DNA of 64,000 nt from JALZEG01 sp046263255 (GCA_046263255.1 JBHELD010000031.1:1-64000), one strand, 5' to 3'; positions 1 through 8,438 are shown, counted from the first letter of the stretch. Notes: generated by a model not told the origin, from the letters alone. Numbers and translations: made by a program.

Positions 1-2
1 GC

Positions 3-455
3 AGCAACGGCGGCGCCGACAAGCCCAACGGCCCCGGCGGGGTCGACAAGGCCGACCAGGACGGCAACAACGGCTGCGGCAACGACGACGACTTCGAAGA
101 CGACAACGAGGGCTGGTGCGGCGGCAAGCCCAAGCCCGCCAAGCCCGCTCCGGCAGGGCCGTGCGACGCCGACGCCACGATGCCCGGCACCCAGCCGTGC
201 GTGAAGGGCGACGACTCGAGGCCGGAGGTGCGCCCGAACGTGATCTCGCATCCCGCCCGGCCCGAGGTCGAGACCGAGGTGCTCGGCGAGCGGATCGACC
301 GGCCGGCCCCCGCGGCGACGCCGGCGGCCGCCCAACCGTCGACGCAGCCGCTCGCCGGAGGCCTCCTGCCGTTCACCGGTGCGAGCCTCCTCGCCTTCGC
401 CGGCGCCGGGCTCATCCTCATCGGCCTCGGGATCGTCGCCACCCGCAGGCGCTAG
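3..455 (+). CDS. C-terminus of an LPXTG-type (LPFTG) cell-wall-anchored surface protein, 5'-truncated by the window
   Basis: The frame is open from the window edge, so only the last 150 residues are visible and the true start lies upstream. The visible part is an Asn/Asp/Gly-rich low-complexity stretch with several Cys, then a Pro/Ala-rich spacer. It ends in a classical sortase sorting signal: LPFTG (window positions 367-381), a hydrophobic segment of about 20 residues, and the basic tail TRRR before the TAG. Proteins with this signal are cleaved between Thr and Gly by sortase and linked to peptidoglycan, so the protein should be displayed on the cell surface. The sorting signal is very clear; the function of the exposed part cannot be judged. 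An in-frame ATG at 180 is probably internal, because the same composition continues upstream of it. Confidence 0.8.
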   Translation, partial: SNGGADKPNGPGGVDKADQDGNNGCGNDDDFEDDNEGWCGGKPKPAKPAPAGPCDADATMPGTQPCVKGDDSRPEVRPNVISHPARPEVETEVLGERIDRPAPAATPAAAQPSTQPLAGGLLPFTGASLLAFAGAGLILIGLGIVATRRR

Positions 456-477
456 ACCGACGCTGGGAGGAATCACG

Positions 478-506
478 AGAGGGGGCCGGACAATCCGGCC
501 CCCTCT
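478..506 (+). terminator. Strong hairpin after the LPFTG protein gene
   Basis: There is a perfect 13-bp inverted repeat (AGAGGGGGCCGGA / TCCGGCCCCCTCT) with a 3-nt loop, 22 nt after the stop codon. It has no clear T-tract. It lies between convergent genes and could serve both strands. Confidence 0.75.
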
Positions 507-526
507 GCGCGTTCCTCCCACGGAGA

Positions 527-1312
527 TCAGCCCGCCGGAGCGCCTCCCCATGCCGGGCAGCGGTCGTGGAACGAGCAGCTCATGCAGAACGGCGACGGCC
601 TCGTCCGCCAGTCGTCGCGGTCGACGGCGCGCCGGATCGCGCTCGCCAGCGCGAGCATCTGCCGTTCGAACGCCACGAGCATCCGCTCGTTGGGCCTCAG
701 CGTCAGCACCGCCGGATCGGACAGGTACACGAGCCGGATCTCGCGGGGCATGACGCGAAACGCCCGCCAGCACACGAGGGCGTAGAAGCGGAGCCCGAAG
801 AACGCCGTCAGCTCACGCGACTCGCCCGGCACCCGTCCGGTCTTGTAGTCGGTCAGCACCCAGGTCCCGTCCGGCCGCTCCTCGAGCCTGTCGATCACGC
901 CGCGGAGGTGGATGTCCGTGAGCTCGTACTCGACCCACCACTCGAGCCGGCTGGCGCTGAGCAGCCGGGGGTCCTCCAGCTTGAAGTAGTTGCGCAACAG
1001 CCGCTTGCCCTCGTCGAGCCACGGATCCTCCTGGGGCGCGGCCATGCCCTCCGGCCGGAGCTCGGGGTCGTCCTTCACCTGGGCCCACAGCGCCTCGAGC
1101 AGGTCGATCGCACGCTGCGGCGTCCGCGTCGCCGGCGGCTCCGCAAAGAGCCGCTCGAGCACCGCGTGGACGAGCGACCCGCGCGCGGCGGCTCCGCTGA
1201 CCGGCTCCGGCACCCGGTCGATCGCGCGGTACTTGAAGAGCTGCGGGCAGCTCTTGAAATCGGTTGCGCTCGACGGCGACAGCCTGAGGAGGGCCTGCTC
1301 CATCCTCAGCAA
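527..1312 (-). CDS. RecB-like PD-(D/E)XK exonuclease with a predicted 4Fe-4S cluster
   Basis: This 261-residue protein resembles the stand-alone nuclease domains of RecB/AddB/Cas4 type. Visible motifs are His49 in a G-x-LVH-x-x-LE block, Asp141 in GVIDR and Asp155/Lys157 in the DYKTG block, which together form the metal-binding PD-(D/E)XK centre. Four Cys (C22, then C243, C246, C252 in CMSCSFHDRC) have the spacing of the AddB/Cas4 iron-sulfur cluster. It probably degrades or trims DNA ends during repair. The start is taken as TTG at 1312, with an AAGGGG box upstream; an ATG at 1303 would remove three residues. There are no cas genes nearby, so a CRISPR role is not indicated. It is transcribed alone, convergent to the surface-protein gene. 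Confidence 0.8.
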   Translation of the reverse strand: MLRMEQALLRLSPSSATDFKSCPQLFKYRAIDRVPEPVSGAAARGSLVHAVLERLFAEPPATRTPQRAIDLLEALWAQVKDDPELRPEGMAAPQEDPWLDEGKRLLRNYFKLEDPRLLSASRLEWWVEYELTDIHLRGVIDRLEERPDGTWVLTDYKTGRVPGESRELTAFFGLRFYALVCWRAFRVMPREIRLVYLSDPAVLTLRPNERMLVAFERQMLALASAIRRAVDRDDWRTRPSPFCMSCSFHDRCPAWGGAPAG

Positions 1313-1355
1313 ACCCTAGGACCGCCCCTTCCCGCGAAGCCGGATTTCGGAGTGG

Positions 1356-2153
1356 TCAGAGCGACGAGAGGAACTCCGCGAGCGCCCCGTTGAACGCCTC
1401 GGGCGCCTCGAGGTTCGAGAGGTGTCCCGCCTCCGGGATGACGACCAGCCGCGACCCGCCGACGTGCTCGTGCATCTTCCGCGACAGCTCCGGCGGCGTC
1501 AGCGTGTCGTTCTCGCCGACGACGATCAGCGTCGGGACGTCGATCGACGTGAGGTCCGGCGTCGAGTCCGGCCGTCGCTTCATCGCCTCGAGCGCGCCGA
1601 TATAGCCCGCGGCCGGGTTCTCCATGAGCCTCCGCACGGTCTCGACGACGTCGGGCTTCTTCTCGCGCGTCGGCTCACCAAGAAGGGCGCCTATGAGCCC
1701 GTCCGTCAGCGCCCCGGGCCCCTGCTCGCGCACGATCCCCTGCTGGTTCGTCCGCTTCTCGACGTTCTCCGGTGCGTCCGCCTCCGCGCGGGTGTCGGCG
1801 AGGACGAGGGCGGCAACCATCGAGCGGTGCTTCCGCAGGAACGCCAGCGCGACGTATCCACCGAGCGAGAGGCCGACGACGGCGGCGCGGTCGATCCCCA
1901 GCTCGTCGAGCACGGCCTTGAGGTCGCCGGCGAAGGCATCGACCGTGTATCCCGCGGGATCCTCGGGCGCGTCCGACCCGCCGAACCCCATGAGGTCCGG
2001 CGCGATCAGGCGCCAGCGGTCGCCGAGCGACTCCATCTGCGGCTCCCACATCCGCGCGTGGAGGGGGAACGCGTGGACGAGCAGGACGGGCGTTCCGCCG
2101 CCGCCGCTGTCGAGGTAGTCGATGCGCCTGGAGTCGACGGTGACGGTTGGCAT
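1356..2153 (-). CDS. Alpha/beta-hydrolase fold protein
   Basis: A 265-residue alpha/beta hydrolase of the 3-oxoadipate enol-lactonase/haloperoxidase-like branch. The nucleophile elbow is GLSLGG with Ser96, the acid is Asp216 (GENDTLTP) and the catalytic His is His244 (EAGHLSNLE). The oxyanion region is VHAFPLH near residue 27. It has no signal peptide, so it is cytoplasmic. The substrate cannot be told from sequence; there are no aromatic-degradation genes around it, so the enol-lactonase name should not be transferred. It is followed after about 43 nt by the RecB-like nuclease gene on the same strand, but the two roles do not obviously connect. Confidence 0.85.
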   Translation of the reverse strand: MPTVTVDSRRIDYLDSGGGGTPVLLVHAFPLHARMWEPQMESLGDRWRLIAPDLMGFGGSDAPEDPAGYTVDAFAGDLKAVLDELGIDRAAVVGLSLGGYVALAFLRKHRSMVAALVLADTRAEADAPENVEKRTNQQGIVREQGPGALTDGLIGALLGEPTREKKPDVVETVRRLMENPAAGYIGALEAMKRRPDSTPDLTSIDVPTLIVVGENDTLTPPELSRKMHEHVGGSRLVVIPEAGHLSNLEAPEAFNGALAEFLSSL

Positions 2154-2217
2154 GGGTCCTCCCGGATGTCGTAGCGGCGTGGGGCCGAGGATAGTCGGGT
2201 CGGGGCGCGCCGGCGGC

Positions 2218-3477
2218 CTATGCGCCCGCGGAGCGCTGCGGGTCGACGACCGAGAGGTGCCCCTTCGTGACGACGGTGCGCTCGCACGGGAGGTGGATGG
2301 TGAAGCAGGTGCCGGCCGACGACGACGTGACGTCGATCCGTCCCTTCATCGCCTCGACGAGCTGCGCCACGACGAACAGCCCGAGGCCGACTCCCTCCCG
2401 TCCCGCCGCGGTCTCCTCGATGCGGCTGAACGCCTCGAAGAGCTCGCCGCGGTGGTCCGCGGGGATCCCGGGGCCGTCGTCCTCGACCTTGATCGCGATG
2501 CCGCCGGCCTCGGCGGCCGCCGTGACGGTGACGGTCGACCGCGGCGGCGTGTACTTGTAGGCGTTCTCGAGGAGGTTGCGGACGACCTGGCCGACGCGGG
2601 ACGCGTCGAGCACGCAGCTCGACGGCTCGACGAACACCTCGAGCCTGTGGTCGCGCCTCTTCGCCGCGGCGGCGTCGACCGCCTGCCCGATCGTCTCCTG
2701 CAGGTCGCAGGGGTGCGGGTGGAGCGCGAGCTTGCCGCCCTGCAGCTGTGACGTCACGAGCAGGTCGTCGACGAGACGCGCGAGCTGCGTCCCCTGCTGC
2801 GAGGCCATGTCGAGGACGTCCGCCCTCTGGTTCGGCGTGAGACGCTCGCTCCTCTTCCGGATCGTGTCGAGCCCGGCGATGATCGCGGTGAGGGGGCCGC
2901 GGATCTCGTGGGACGTCACGGCGAGGAAGCGGTCCTTCAGACGGTCGAGCTCCGCGAGCCTGACGCTCTGGCTCTTCACCGCCTCGCTCTGCGCGTACCA
3001 GTTGTCGGCCATGGACCCGGTCACGCCCGCGATCAGGAACGAGAGGCACATCACGAAGACGTAGGTCGAGAGGTCGAACGCCTCGCCGCGCAGGTCGGCG
3101 ACGTGGGCCGACTGGACCGCGAAGAAGACGGCCACGGCGGCCGCGGCCGCCAGCGCGCCCGTGAAGCGATACCGGAGCGCTCCTTCCATCGGAACGACGA
3201 ACAGCAGCGCCCACGTGACGTAGGGATCCTCGAACGAGAAGACCCACACGATCCCGCCGATCACGAGTCCGTCGAAGGCGAAGGCCGCATGTCCCAGCCG
3301 CGCCTGGGCGCGCGCGGTGGTGACGCGTCCCTGCACCCCCCAGATGACGAGGTTCCCCCCGGCGAGCAGCGCGATCAGCGCCCACGCCGCGACCTCCCGC
3401 GCGCCGCTCGGATACGACTCCTGGAGCCCGATCGAGATCGCACCGAAGACGGCGCCGAACCAGCGGACGCGCGTCAT
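2218..3477 (-). CDS. Membrane-bound sensor histidine kinase
   Basis: A 419-residue kinase: about six hydrophobic segments in residues 5-155, a short linker helix, then a HisKA domain with the phospho-accepting His190 in TSHEIRGP. A HATPase_c domain follows, with the N box (Asn305 in NLLENAYKY), the DDGPGIP G1 box and the GVGLGLFV G2 box. The sensor is entirely membrane-embedded, with no PAS or extracellular domain, so it may sense a membrane or energy state (inference). The start is ATG 3477 because GGAG lies 6 nt upstream; the longer open frame overlaps the next gene and a terminator. No response regulator is adjacent, so it is an orphan; the lone receiver protein at 46.5 kb is one possible partner. 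Confidence 0.88.
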   Translation of the reverse strand: MTRVRWFGAVFGAISIGLQESYPSGAREVAAWALIALLAGGNLVIWGVQGRVTTARAQARLGHAAFAFDGLVIGGIVWVFSFEDPYVTWALLFVVPMEGALRYRFTGALAAAAAVAVFFAVQSAHVADLRGEAFDLSTYVFVMCLSFLIAGVTGSMADNWYAQSEAVKSQSVRLAELDRLKDRFLAVTSHEIRGPLTAIIAGLDTIRKRSERLTPNQRADVLDMASQQGTQLARLVDDLLVTSQLQGGKLALHPHPCDLQETIGQAVDAAAAKRRDHRLEVFVEPSSCVLDASRVGQVVRNLLENAYKYTPPRSTVTVTAAAEAGGIAIKVEDDGPGIPADHRGELFEAFSRIEETAAGREGVGLGLFVVAQLVEAMKGRIDVTSSSAGTCFTIHLPCERTVVTKGHLSVVDPQRSAGA

Positions 3478-3550
3478 CCCCTTCTCCAAGTGCCGCAACT
3501 CGGTCAACCCCGTCACGTCCACGAGTATCGGGCCGGCCGGCGCAGAAAGA

Positions 3551-3580
3551 AAGAGACCCCCGGTCGACCGGGGGTCTCTT
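3551..3580 (-). terminator. Perfect 30-bp palindrome terminator
   Basis: A perfect palindrome (AAGAGACCCCCGGT / ACCGGGGGTCTCTT around a CG centre) lies just after the stop of the 3600-3917 gene. On the minus strand it is followed by a T-rich run (TCTTTCTTTCT). It should end transcription of the small membrane protein gene before the kinase gene. Confidence 0.85.
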
Positions 3581-3599
3581 TTGTCCGCTATGTCGAGCC

Positions 3600-3917
3600 T
3601 TACGCCGCCCGGCGCACCGCCCGCTCGCCGCCGCGGCCGATGATCTCGGCCACGTGCTCGAAGACCTTCGGCGTGGCGTAACCGGCGGCCGAGATCATCA
3701 GGCCGGTGCCGATGTAGCCCATGACCTCGTTCCGTACGGGGATACCCCACTGGGCGAAGAGCGAGAACTCCAGCGCCCATGCGACGAGCGCTCCGAGAGC
3801 CAGCGTCAGGATCGACACGACCTTCGAGAGGTCGACGTACTCGGTCGCCATGTCGACGAGCTTGAACGTCCCGATCCCGAGCAGAACCACGATCGCGAAC
3901 TCGTACACGTTATGCAC
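3600..3917 (-). CDS. Small integral membrane protein of unknown function
   Basis: 105 residues with three hydrophobic segments (about 5-22, 32-55 and 66-84) and a short basic C-terminus (RGGERAVRRAA). The size and layout are reminiscent of holin-like or small transporter-like membrane proteins, but no family motif is recognised. The start is GTG at 3917, preceded by a purine-rich GAAGCGGAG stretch. A strong terminator directly after the stop suggests it is transcribed alone. The roughly 235 bases upstream (3918-4152) hold no gene that I can support and probably contain its promoter. Confidence 0.65.
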   Translation of the reverse strand: MHNVYEFAIVVLLGIGTFKLVDMATEYVDLSKVVSILTLALGALVAWALEFSLFAQWGIPVRNEVMGYIGTGLMISAAGYATPKVFEHVAEIIGRGGERAVRRAA

Positions 3918-4152
3918 CTCCGCTTCTCAGGGCGGCCTCTCCGCCCTGTGCGGAGACGTTGGACGCCGCCCGCGCGCGAAGAGTTACCGGGGGGTTACGG
4001 GGCGGGCGTGAGAAATAGTCCGATGGGGCTATGGCCTGGGTGGGGCAGACGGCGCACACTGCGGGTAGGGCGGGGGTCCAGTCGCATTCGCCGCCGCAGC
4101 CATCCGACGCACTGCCCGCGCGTCGGAGATCCCCGCCCTCTTCTTTCTCTTC

Positions 4153-4548
4153 CTATTTCCTTCCGTCCGCCTGGACCGTCACCGGAAACCTCACGCGTGC
4201 GACCTCGTGGTCGTCGAGCGTGAAGACCACGCGGTAGTCGTCGGCCGAATACTGGAAGTCGAGGTCGGCGACCTCGTCCTCGAGCCGTTCGACGTGGGCG
4301 CGCGTCGCGATGTGCAGCTCGCGCGGGAGGCTCTCGTAGACCACGCCGCCGCCGGGGCCTTCGAGCCGCCACTGCTCCGTGAAGGTCCCGTGGTCGTCGG
4401 TCCACCCGCGCATGACGAGGAAAGCTCCTGCGCGCCCCGGCTCGTCCTGGAGGAACACCTGGTTCTCCAGATGAGGGTGCAGCTTCCCGCCGCGGGACAT
4501 GAACAGCTCCCGGTCGATGACCTTCGCGTACTGCAGTCTCGCTCCCAT
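4153..4548 (-). CDS. Conserved-looking hypothetical protein
   Basis: A 131-residue soluble protein, acidic and rich in alternating hydrophobic residues typical of beta strands, with no signal peptide. No family is recognised. It starts at ATG 4548 behind a G-rich Shine-Dalgarno, only 7 nt after the stop of the dehydrogenase-like gene upstream on the same strand. The two are therefore almost certainly co-transcribed, and the protein may assist that enzyme (inference). Confidence 0.6.
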   Translation of the reverse strand: MGARLQYAKVIDRELFMSRGGKLHPHLENQVFLQDEPGRAGAFLVMRGWTDDHGTFTEQWRLEGPGGGVVYESLPRELHIATRAHVERLEDEVADLDFQYSADDYRVVFTLDDHEVARVRFPVTVQADGRK

Positions 4549-4555
4549 TGCCCCC

Positions 4556-5641
4556 CTATCGCTTGACGCCGAACTCCTCGATGCGCGCTCCGAAGTCCTC
4601 GAGCTCGCGGCGCAGAGAATCCACGCCCACCGCCTGCATCGGCGCGAGCACGCCCCTTCCGGAGTAGCCGTCGCGTGACATCTCGGTCGCCGCCGCGGCC
4701 AGCAGGTGGCCGGTCAACCCGTAGACGTCGGTCCCGGTGAGCACCACGTTGCGCCATTGCCCCTCGGGCGTCGTCGCTTCGGCGAGGATCGTCCACTTCC
4801 CCTTGGCCCGTGCCGCGTCGGCGGGCCCCTCGGGCAGCCGCGCTATCGCCTTTTCCGCCAGGTTCCGCACCGCGCGCGACGACAGCAGCGCGCTCAGCAC
4901 CGGCATCGTCGCGCGCATCCCGAGCCTCTGCCACGTCCCCGCCGTCGAAAAGGTCCGGAACCCGTTGACCTTGACGTGCAGGGGGGCGAGGTGACAGATC
5001 GCGAGCGGGAACGCGATGCTCGCCTGCGGGCCGAGCGGCGGAGGCATCGGTGCCCACCGCGTCTCCGCCCCGGCACGGACCCACTGCGTCCGGCCGTCCA
5101 CCGTCCACCGTCCTCTGGCGGGAACGATCCCGAGGACGGAGCGCAGCGTGCCCGCGGAGGCCTGGCTGGGGAAGGCGTAAGTCAGCACGACGTCGGGGAG
5201 GTCCAAGCCCTCGGTCGCGAGCGCGGTCGCGACGTCTCCCGGCACCTCGTCGAATCCCATCGCGGGCGCCATCGCTATCCCCGCGCGGAGCGCGTCTTCG
5301 TCCCGTTCGCGGATCAGCTTCTCGACGAACGGCCCCTCTCCGGCGGAGTCGACGTAGTGGACCCCGCCGCGCAGAGCGGCCTCGACCGCGGTGTCGCCGA
5401 GCTCGAGGAACGGACCGACGCAGGTGACGAGCACCTTCACGTCGGCCAGCGCACGCGTCAGCCCTTCGACGTCTCCTGCTTCCACCACTCGGATCGCCGC
5501 GGCGCCGGTGTCGTCCGCGAGGCGAGCGAGCTTGTCGCGGTTGCGTCCCGCGACGGCGAAGTCGGCCCCCCGCGCGGCCAGTGCCGCGGCGGTGAGCTTG
5601 CCCGTGTAACCGGTCGCGCCGAACAACAGGATGTCGGGCAC
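4556..5641 (-). CDS. Saccharopine dehydrogenase-like / trans-acting enoyl reductase family oxidoreductase
   Basis: A 361-residue NAD(P)-binding protein. The N-terminus carries a Rossmann motif GATGYTG (residues 8-14) followed by AGRNRDKL, as in saccharopine dehydrogenase-like proteins and the mycobacterial trans-acting enoyl reductase family. In the latter such proteins act in lipid biosynthesis. The middle contains the typical VGPF and HYVDSAGE blocks. The start is GTG 5641, with an AAGGGTAGG box upstream. Its start lies only 24 bp from the divergent phosphatase start, so the two promoters overlap. The lipid substrate is unknown; no polyketide genes are nearby. Confidence 0.75.
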   Translation of the reverse strand: MPDILLFGATGYTGKLTAAALAARGADFAVAGRNRDKLARLADDTGAAAIRVVEAGDVEGLTRALADVKVLVTCVGPFLELGDTAVEAALRGGVHYVDSAGEGPFVEKLIRERDEDALRAGIAMAPAMGFDEVPGDVATALATEGLDLPDVVLTYAFPSQASAGTLRSVLGIVPARGRWTVDGRTQWVRAGAETRWAPMPPPLGPQASIAFPLAICHLAPLHVKVNGFRTFSTAGTWQRLGMRATMPVLSALLSSRAVRNLAEKAIARLPEGPADAARAKGKWTILAEATTPEGQWRNVVLTGTDVYGLTGHLLAAAATEMSRDGYSGRGVLAPMQAVGVDSLRRELEDFGARIEEFGVKR

Positions 5642-5665
5642 GCCGTTCAGCCTACCCTTGTCGCC

Positions 5666-6268
5666 GTGGCCGTCACCGTCCACCTCGTGCGACACGGCGA
5701 GGTCGAGAACCCGAAGGGAGTCATCTACGGAAGGCTGCCCGGGTACCACCTGTCGGAGAGGGGGAACGCGCAGGCGGCCGCGGCCGCGCGCCACCTTGCA
5801 GAGGCCGACCTCGCCGCGGTGTGGGCGAGCCCCCTCGAGCGCGCGCAGGAGACGGCAGCCGCAATCGCCGAACCGCACGGGCTCGAGATCGTCACCGACG
5901 AGCGCCTGATCGAGAGCGGCAACACCTTCGAGGGCGTCGGCCGCACGCTATGGCACCTCGTCAGCAACCCCGCGCACTGGTGGCGGTTCCGCAACCCGTT
6001 GCGCCCCTCGTGGGGCGAGTCCTTCGGCGAGATAAGGACCCGGATGATGGGTGCGATCGGCGAAGCCGTCGCCGGGTCGGAGGGGCGAGAGGTCGCGATC
6101 GTGTCGCACCAGACGCCCGTGCTCGTCGCGCGCCTCGCGCTGGCGCGCCGGAGAGTGCCGCCGTGGCTGGCGGGGACGCCGTGCGAGACGGGATCGATCA
6201 CGTCGATGAAGGTCGAGGACGGCGTGGTCCTGTCCGCCTCTTACTTCTCCGCGATCACGGGCTCCTGA
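5666..6268 (+). CDS. Histidine phosphatase (phosphoglycerate mutase-like) superfamily protein
   Basis: A 200-residue member of the RHG superfamily. LVRHGE places the phospho-accepting His at residue 10, the SPLERAQETA block supplies Arg59, and the second catalytic His is His148 in VSHQTPV. This set is complete, so an active phosphomonoesterase is expected. Whether it is a mutase, a cofactor phosphatase (CobC/PhoE-like) or a general phosphatase cannot be decided. The start is GTG 5666, which removes the spurious upstream extension. There is almost no room for a leader, so the transcript may be leaderless. Its 3' end overlaps the small zinc-ribbon gene on the other strand by 28 bp. Confidence 0.85.
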   Translation: MAVTVHLVRHGEVENPKGVIYGRLPGYHLSERGNAQAAAAARHLAEADLAAVWASPLERAQETAAAIAEPHGLEIVTDERLIESGNTFEGVGRTLWHLVSNPAHWWRFRNPLRPSWGESFGEIRTRMMGAIGEAVAGSEGREVAIVSHQTPVLVARLALARRRVPPWLAGTPCETGSITSMKVEDGVVLSASYFSAITGS

Positions 6269-6414
6269 GCGGCGGCGTCGTCGGGAGGGCTCTGGTCCTC
6301 CGCGTCGGGGACGGCGTCGAGCAACGGCGACGAGCACACGGGGCAGATCGGAGTCGCCTCCGCGTCGACGTAGACCGTCCGCTGACAGATCGTGCAGAAG
6401 CCCGCCGTCGCCAT
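6241..6414 (-). CDS. 57-aa zinc-ribbon protein
   Basis: A small gene read on the minus strand from ATG 6414 to TAA 6241. Residues 7-27 hold two CxxC knuckles (Cys7/Cys10 and Cys24/Cys27) separated by 13 residues, a minimal zinc ribbon. The C-terminal half is acidic and rich in Ala, Pro and Asp (PPDDAAAQEPV), probably disordered. Such mini-ribbons often act as regulators or rRNA/RNA-polymerase accessories, but no specific role can be assigned. It is divergent from the FAD oxidoreductase, with 71 bp between the starts, and tail-to-tail overlapping with the phosphatase gene. Confidence 0.6.
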   Translation of the reverse strand: MATAGFCTICQRTVYVDAEATPICPVCSSPLLDAVPDAEDQSPPDDAAAQEPVIAEK

Positions 6415-6485
6415 ACGGGAAAGGTAGCCTGCCTCGGTCGGTAAAGCGACGGCAAGCTCTGGGGGCCGAGCGGAAGGAGACGGGT

Positions 6486-8060
6486 CTGGCCGCGTACGAC
6501 GCGATCGTGATCGGTGCGGGGCACAACGGACTCGTCTGCGCGGCCTACCTGGAGCGCGCGGGCTTGAACGTCCTCGTCCTCGAGAGGACCGATCGCGTCG
6601 GCGGCGCCTGCGTGACCGAGGAGCCGTGGCCGGGGTTTCGGGTCTCGACCGCGTCGTACTCGCTGTCGCTGCTGGAGCCGGACATCGTGTCGGAGCTGGG
6701 GCTCGACCTCGACGTCCGTGTGATGGACCCGGAGCTGTTCGCGCCGTTCCGCGACGGTGGAGGCCTCGTGCTTCCGCTCGATCCGGCGGCGCGGCGCGAT
6801 GCGATCGCGCGGGTGTCGCCCGCGGACGCAGACGCCTATCCGCGCTTCGTCGAGCTCTTCGAGGAGGCGGCGCGCCGGCTGCGACCGCTGCTGACGTACC
6901 CGGCTACGCGCAGGCAGGCGCGCCGCGCGTTCCGGCAGTCCGAGGTCGACGGTCTGTTCGCGAAGACGGTCGACGGGTCGATCGCGCAGGTGTGCGAGGA
7001 GCACTTCGAGTCCGACCTCATGCAGGGCCTCATGGCGTCGCAGGGCATCATCGGCTCCGCTGCCGGCCCCCGCACCCCCGGGACCGCGTACGTGTACCTG
7101 CACCACGCGTTCGGCCGGGCCGCGGGGGAGCCGGGCGCGTGGGGGTTCGTGCGCGGGGGCATGGGCGCGATCACGGGCGCGCTGGCAGACGTCGTGCGCG
7201 CCGCCGGAGGCGAGATCCGGACCGAGGCCCCCGTGGCGCGCGTGAAGTACGAGGCGCGGCGTCGCGTCGCCGGCGTCGTGCTCGAGTCGGGCGAGGAGAT
7301 CGAGGCGCCGACGGTGTGCTCGAACGCGGACCCGAAGCGAACGCTCTCGCTGCTGTCGGACGCCGCGCTGCCACCCGAGTTCCTCGAGGACGTCGGGCTG
7401 CTCCCGACCGAGGGGACGGTCGTGAAGGTGAACTGCGCCCTCGGCGCGCTGCCGCGTTTCGCGGGGATGTCGAACGGCTCCGCACCGGGGCCCGAGCACC
7501 TCGGGACGATCACGGTCTCGCCGTCGATCGACTACCTCGAGAGGGCGTGCGCCGACGCCGCCGAAGGGCGGCCGGCGCAGGAGATGTTCTGCGAGGCGTG
7601 GATCCAGAGCGCGTCGGAGCCCGAGCTTGCGCCCGCGGGAAAGCACACGCTGTCGGTGTTCGCACAGTACGCGCCCTACACGCTGGCGGAGGGCACCTGG
7701 GCGGAGCGGCGCGAGGAGATCGGCGACCTCGTCCTCGCGACGCTGGAGCGATACGCCCCCGGGCTCACGAACCTGGTCGAGGGCCGCATGGTGCTCGGCC
7801 CGCCGGACCTCGAGGAGCGCTTCGGCCTCACCGGGGGCAACATCTTCCACGGCGAGATCCTGCCGGACTGGCTCTTCGACAAGAGGCCCGCGGCGACGTG
7901 GCACCGGCACCGGTGGCCGGTTGCGGGGCTCTATCTGTGTGGCTCCGGCGCGCATCCGGGCGGCGGCGTGTGCGGCGCGCCGGGGCGCAACGCCGCGCGC
8001 GCGGTGCTGGAGGACCTGGTCGCGGCCGGCGCGGGCGCCGGCCTTGTGCCGGCGAGGTAG
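6486..8060 (+). CDS. NAD(P)/FAD-dependent oxidoreductase, phytoene-desaturase-like
   Basis: A 524-residue flavoprotein with an N-terminal dinucleotide-binding motif GAGHNG (residues 10-15) ending in VLERTDRVGGAC. It also has an internal GGMGAI segment and a C-terminal FAD-closing motif GSGAHPGGGVCGAPG. This layout matches the carotenoid-desaturase / PYROXD2-like group. The usual GTG choice at 6507 would cut through the first beta strand. A CTG codon at 6486, 6 nt after AAGGAGA, restores the full strand (YDAIVIGAG) and is the start used here. The substrate is unknown and no carotenoid genes are present in the window. Confidence 0.82.
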   Translation: MAAYDAIVIGAGHNGLVCAAYLERAGLNVLVLERTDRVGGACVTEEPWPGFRVSTASYSLSLLEPDIVSELGLDLDVRVMDPELFAPFRDGGGLVLPLDPAARRDAIARVSPADADAYPRFVELFEEAARRLRPLLTYPATRRQARRAFRQSEVDGLFAKTVDGSIAQVCEEHFESDLMQGLMASQGIIGSAAGPRTPGTAYVYLHHAFGRAAGEPGAWGFVRGGMGAITGALADVVRAAGGEIRTEAPVARVKYEARRRVAGVVLESGEEIEAPTVCSNADPKRTLSLLSDAALPPEFLEDVGLLPTEGTVVKVNCALGALPRFAGMSNGSAPGPEHLGTITVSPSIDYLERACADAAEGRPAQEMFCEAWIQSASEPELAPAGKHTLSVFAQYAPYTLAEGTWAERREEIGDLVLATLERYAPGLTNLVEGRMVLGPPDLEERFGLTGGNIFHGEILPDWLFDKRPAATWHRHRWPVAGLYLCGSGAHPGGGVCGAPGRNAARAVLEDLVAAGAGAGLVPAR

Positions 8061-8162
8061 GACGTCGCCTACTCAGGGCAGCGGTTTGGCTGCATGACGC
8101 TACGGGTATCCCTGGACCGGTAAGAGAGAACCGCCGCTCGCGTGCCGGGGGAGGTGAGACGC

Positions 8163-8381
8163 ATGGGTATTGGTGCAAGCCTCTTCCTGATCGCCGTGGG
8201 TGCGATCCTGGCGTGGGCCGTGGAGGTCGAGGTGTCGGGGCTCGAGCTCGAGACCATCGGCGTGATCCTTCTTGTGATCGGCATCATCGGCCTCGTCATG
8301 TCGATGCTCTTCTGGAGCAGCTTCGCCCCGTTCCGCAGGACGGAGGATCGCACGATCATCCGCGATCGCGAGATCGTCTAG
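8163..8381 (+). CDS. DUF6458-like small membrane protein
   Basis: A 72-residue protein with two hydrophobic helices (about 3-20 and 32-53) separated by a short acidic hairpin, then a charged tail (TEDRTIIRDREIV). The opening MGIGASLFLIAVGAILA is characteristic of the DUF6458 family found across Actinobacteria; its function is unknown. The start is ATG 8163 because GGGGGAGGTGA precedes it by 5 nt. It appears to be a single-gene unit, ended by the hairpin downstream. Confidence 0.8.
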   Translation: MGIGASLFLIAVGAILAWAVEVEVSGLELETIGVILLVIGIIGLVMSMLFWSSFAPFRRTEDRTIIRDREIV

Positions 8382-8392
8382 CGATAGACAAG

Positions 8393-8421
8393 CGAGGGGC
8401 GGCTCTACGGGCCGCCCCTCG
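8393..8421. terminator. Bidirectional terminator between convergent genes
   Basis: An 11-bp perfect stem (CGAGGGGCGGC / GCCGCCCCTCG) with a 7-nt loop. It lies between the DUF6458 gene (plus strand) and the carboxypeptidase gene (minus strand). Confidence 0.8.
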
Positions 8422-8438
8422 TTCGCGCCGTCCGGACG

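Noticed and set aside
527..1312. Cas4-like nuclease taken as a sign of a CRISPR locus
   Set aside because: No repeats and no other cas genes are visible; a RecB-type stand-alone nuclease is the simpler call.
2006..3385. Long Arg/Gly-rich minus-strand frame over the histidine kinase
   Set aside because: The composition is typical of an out-of-frame shadow in GC-rich DNA; the kinase motifs are all in the other frame.
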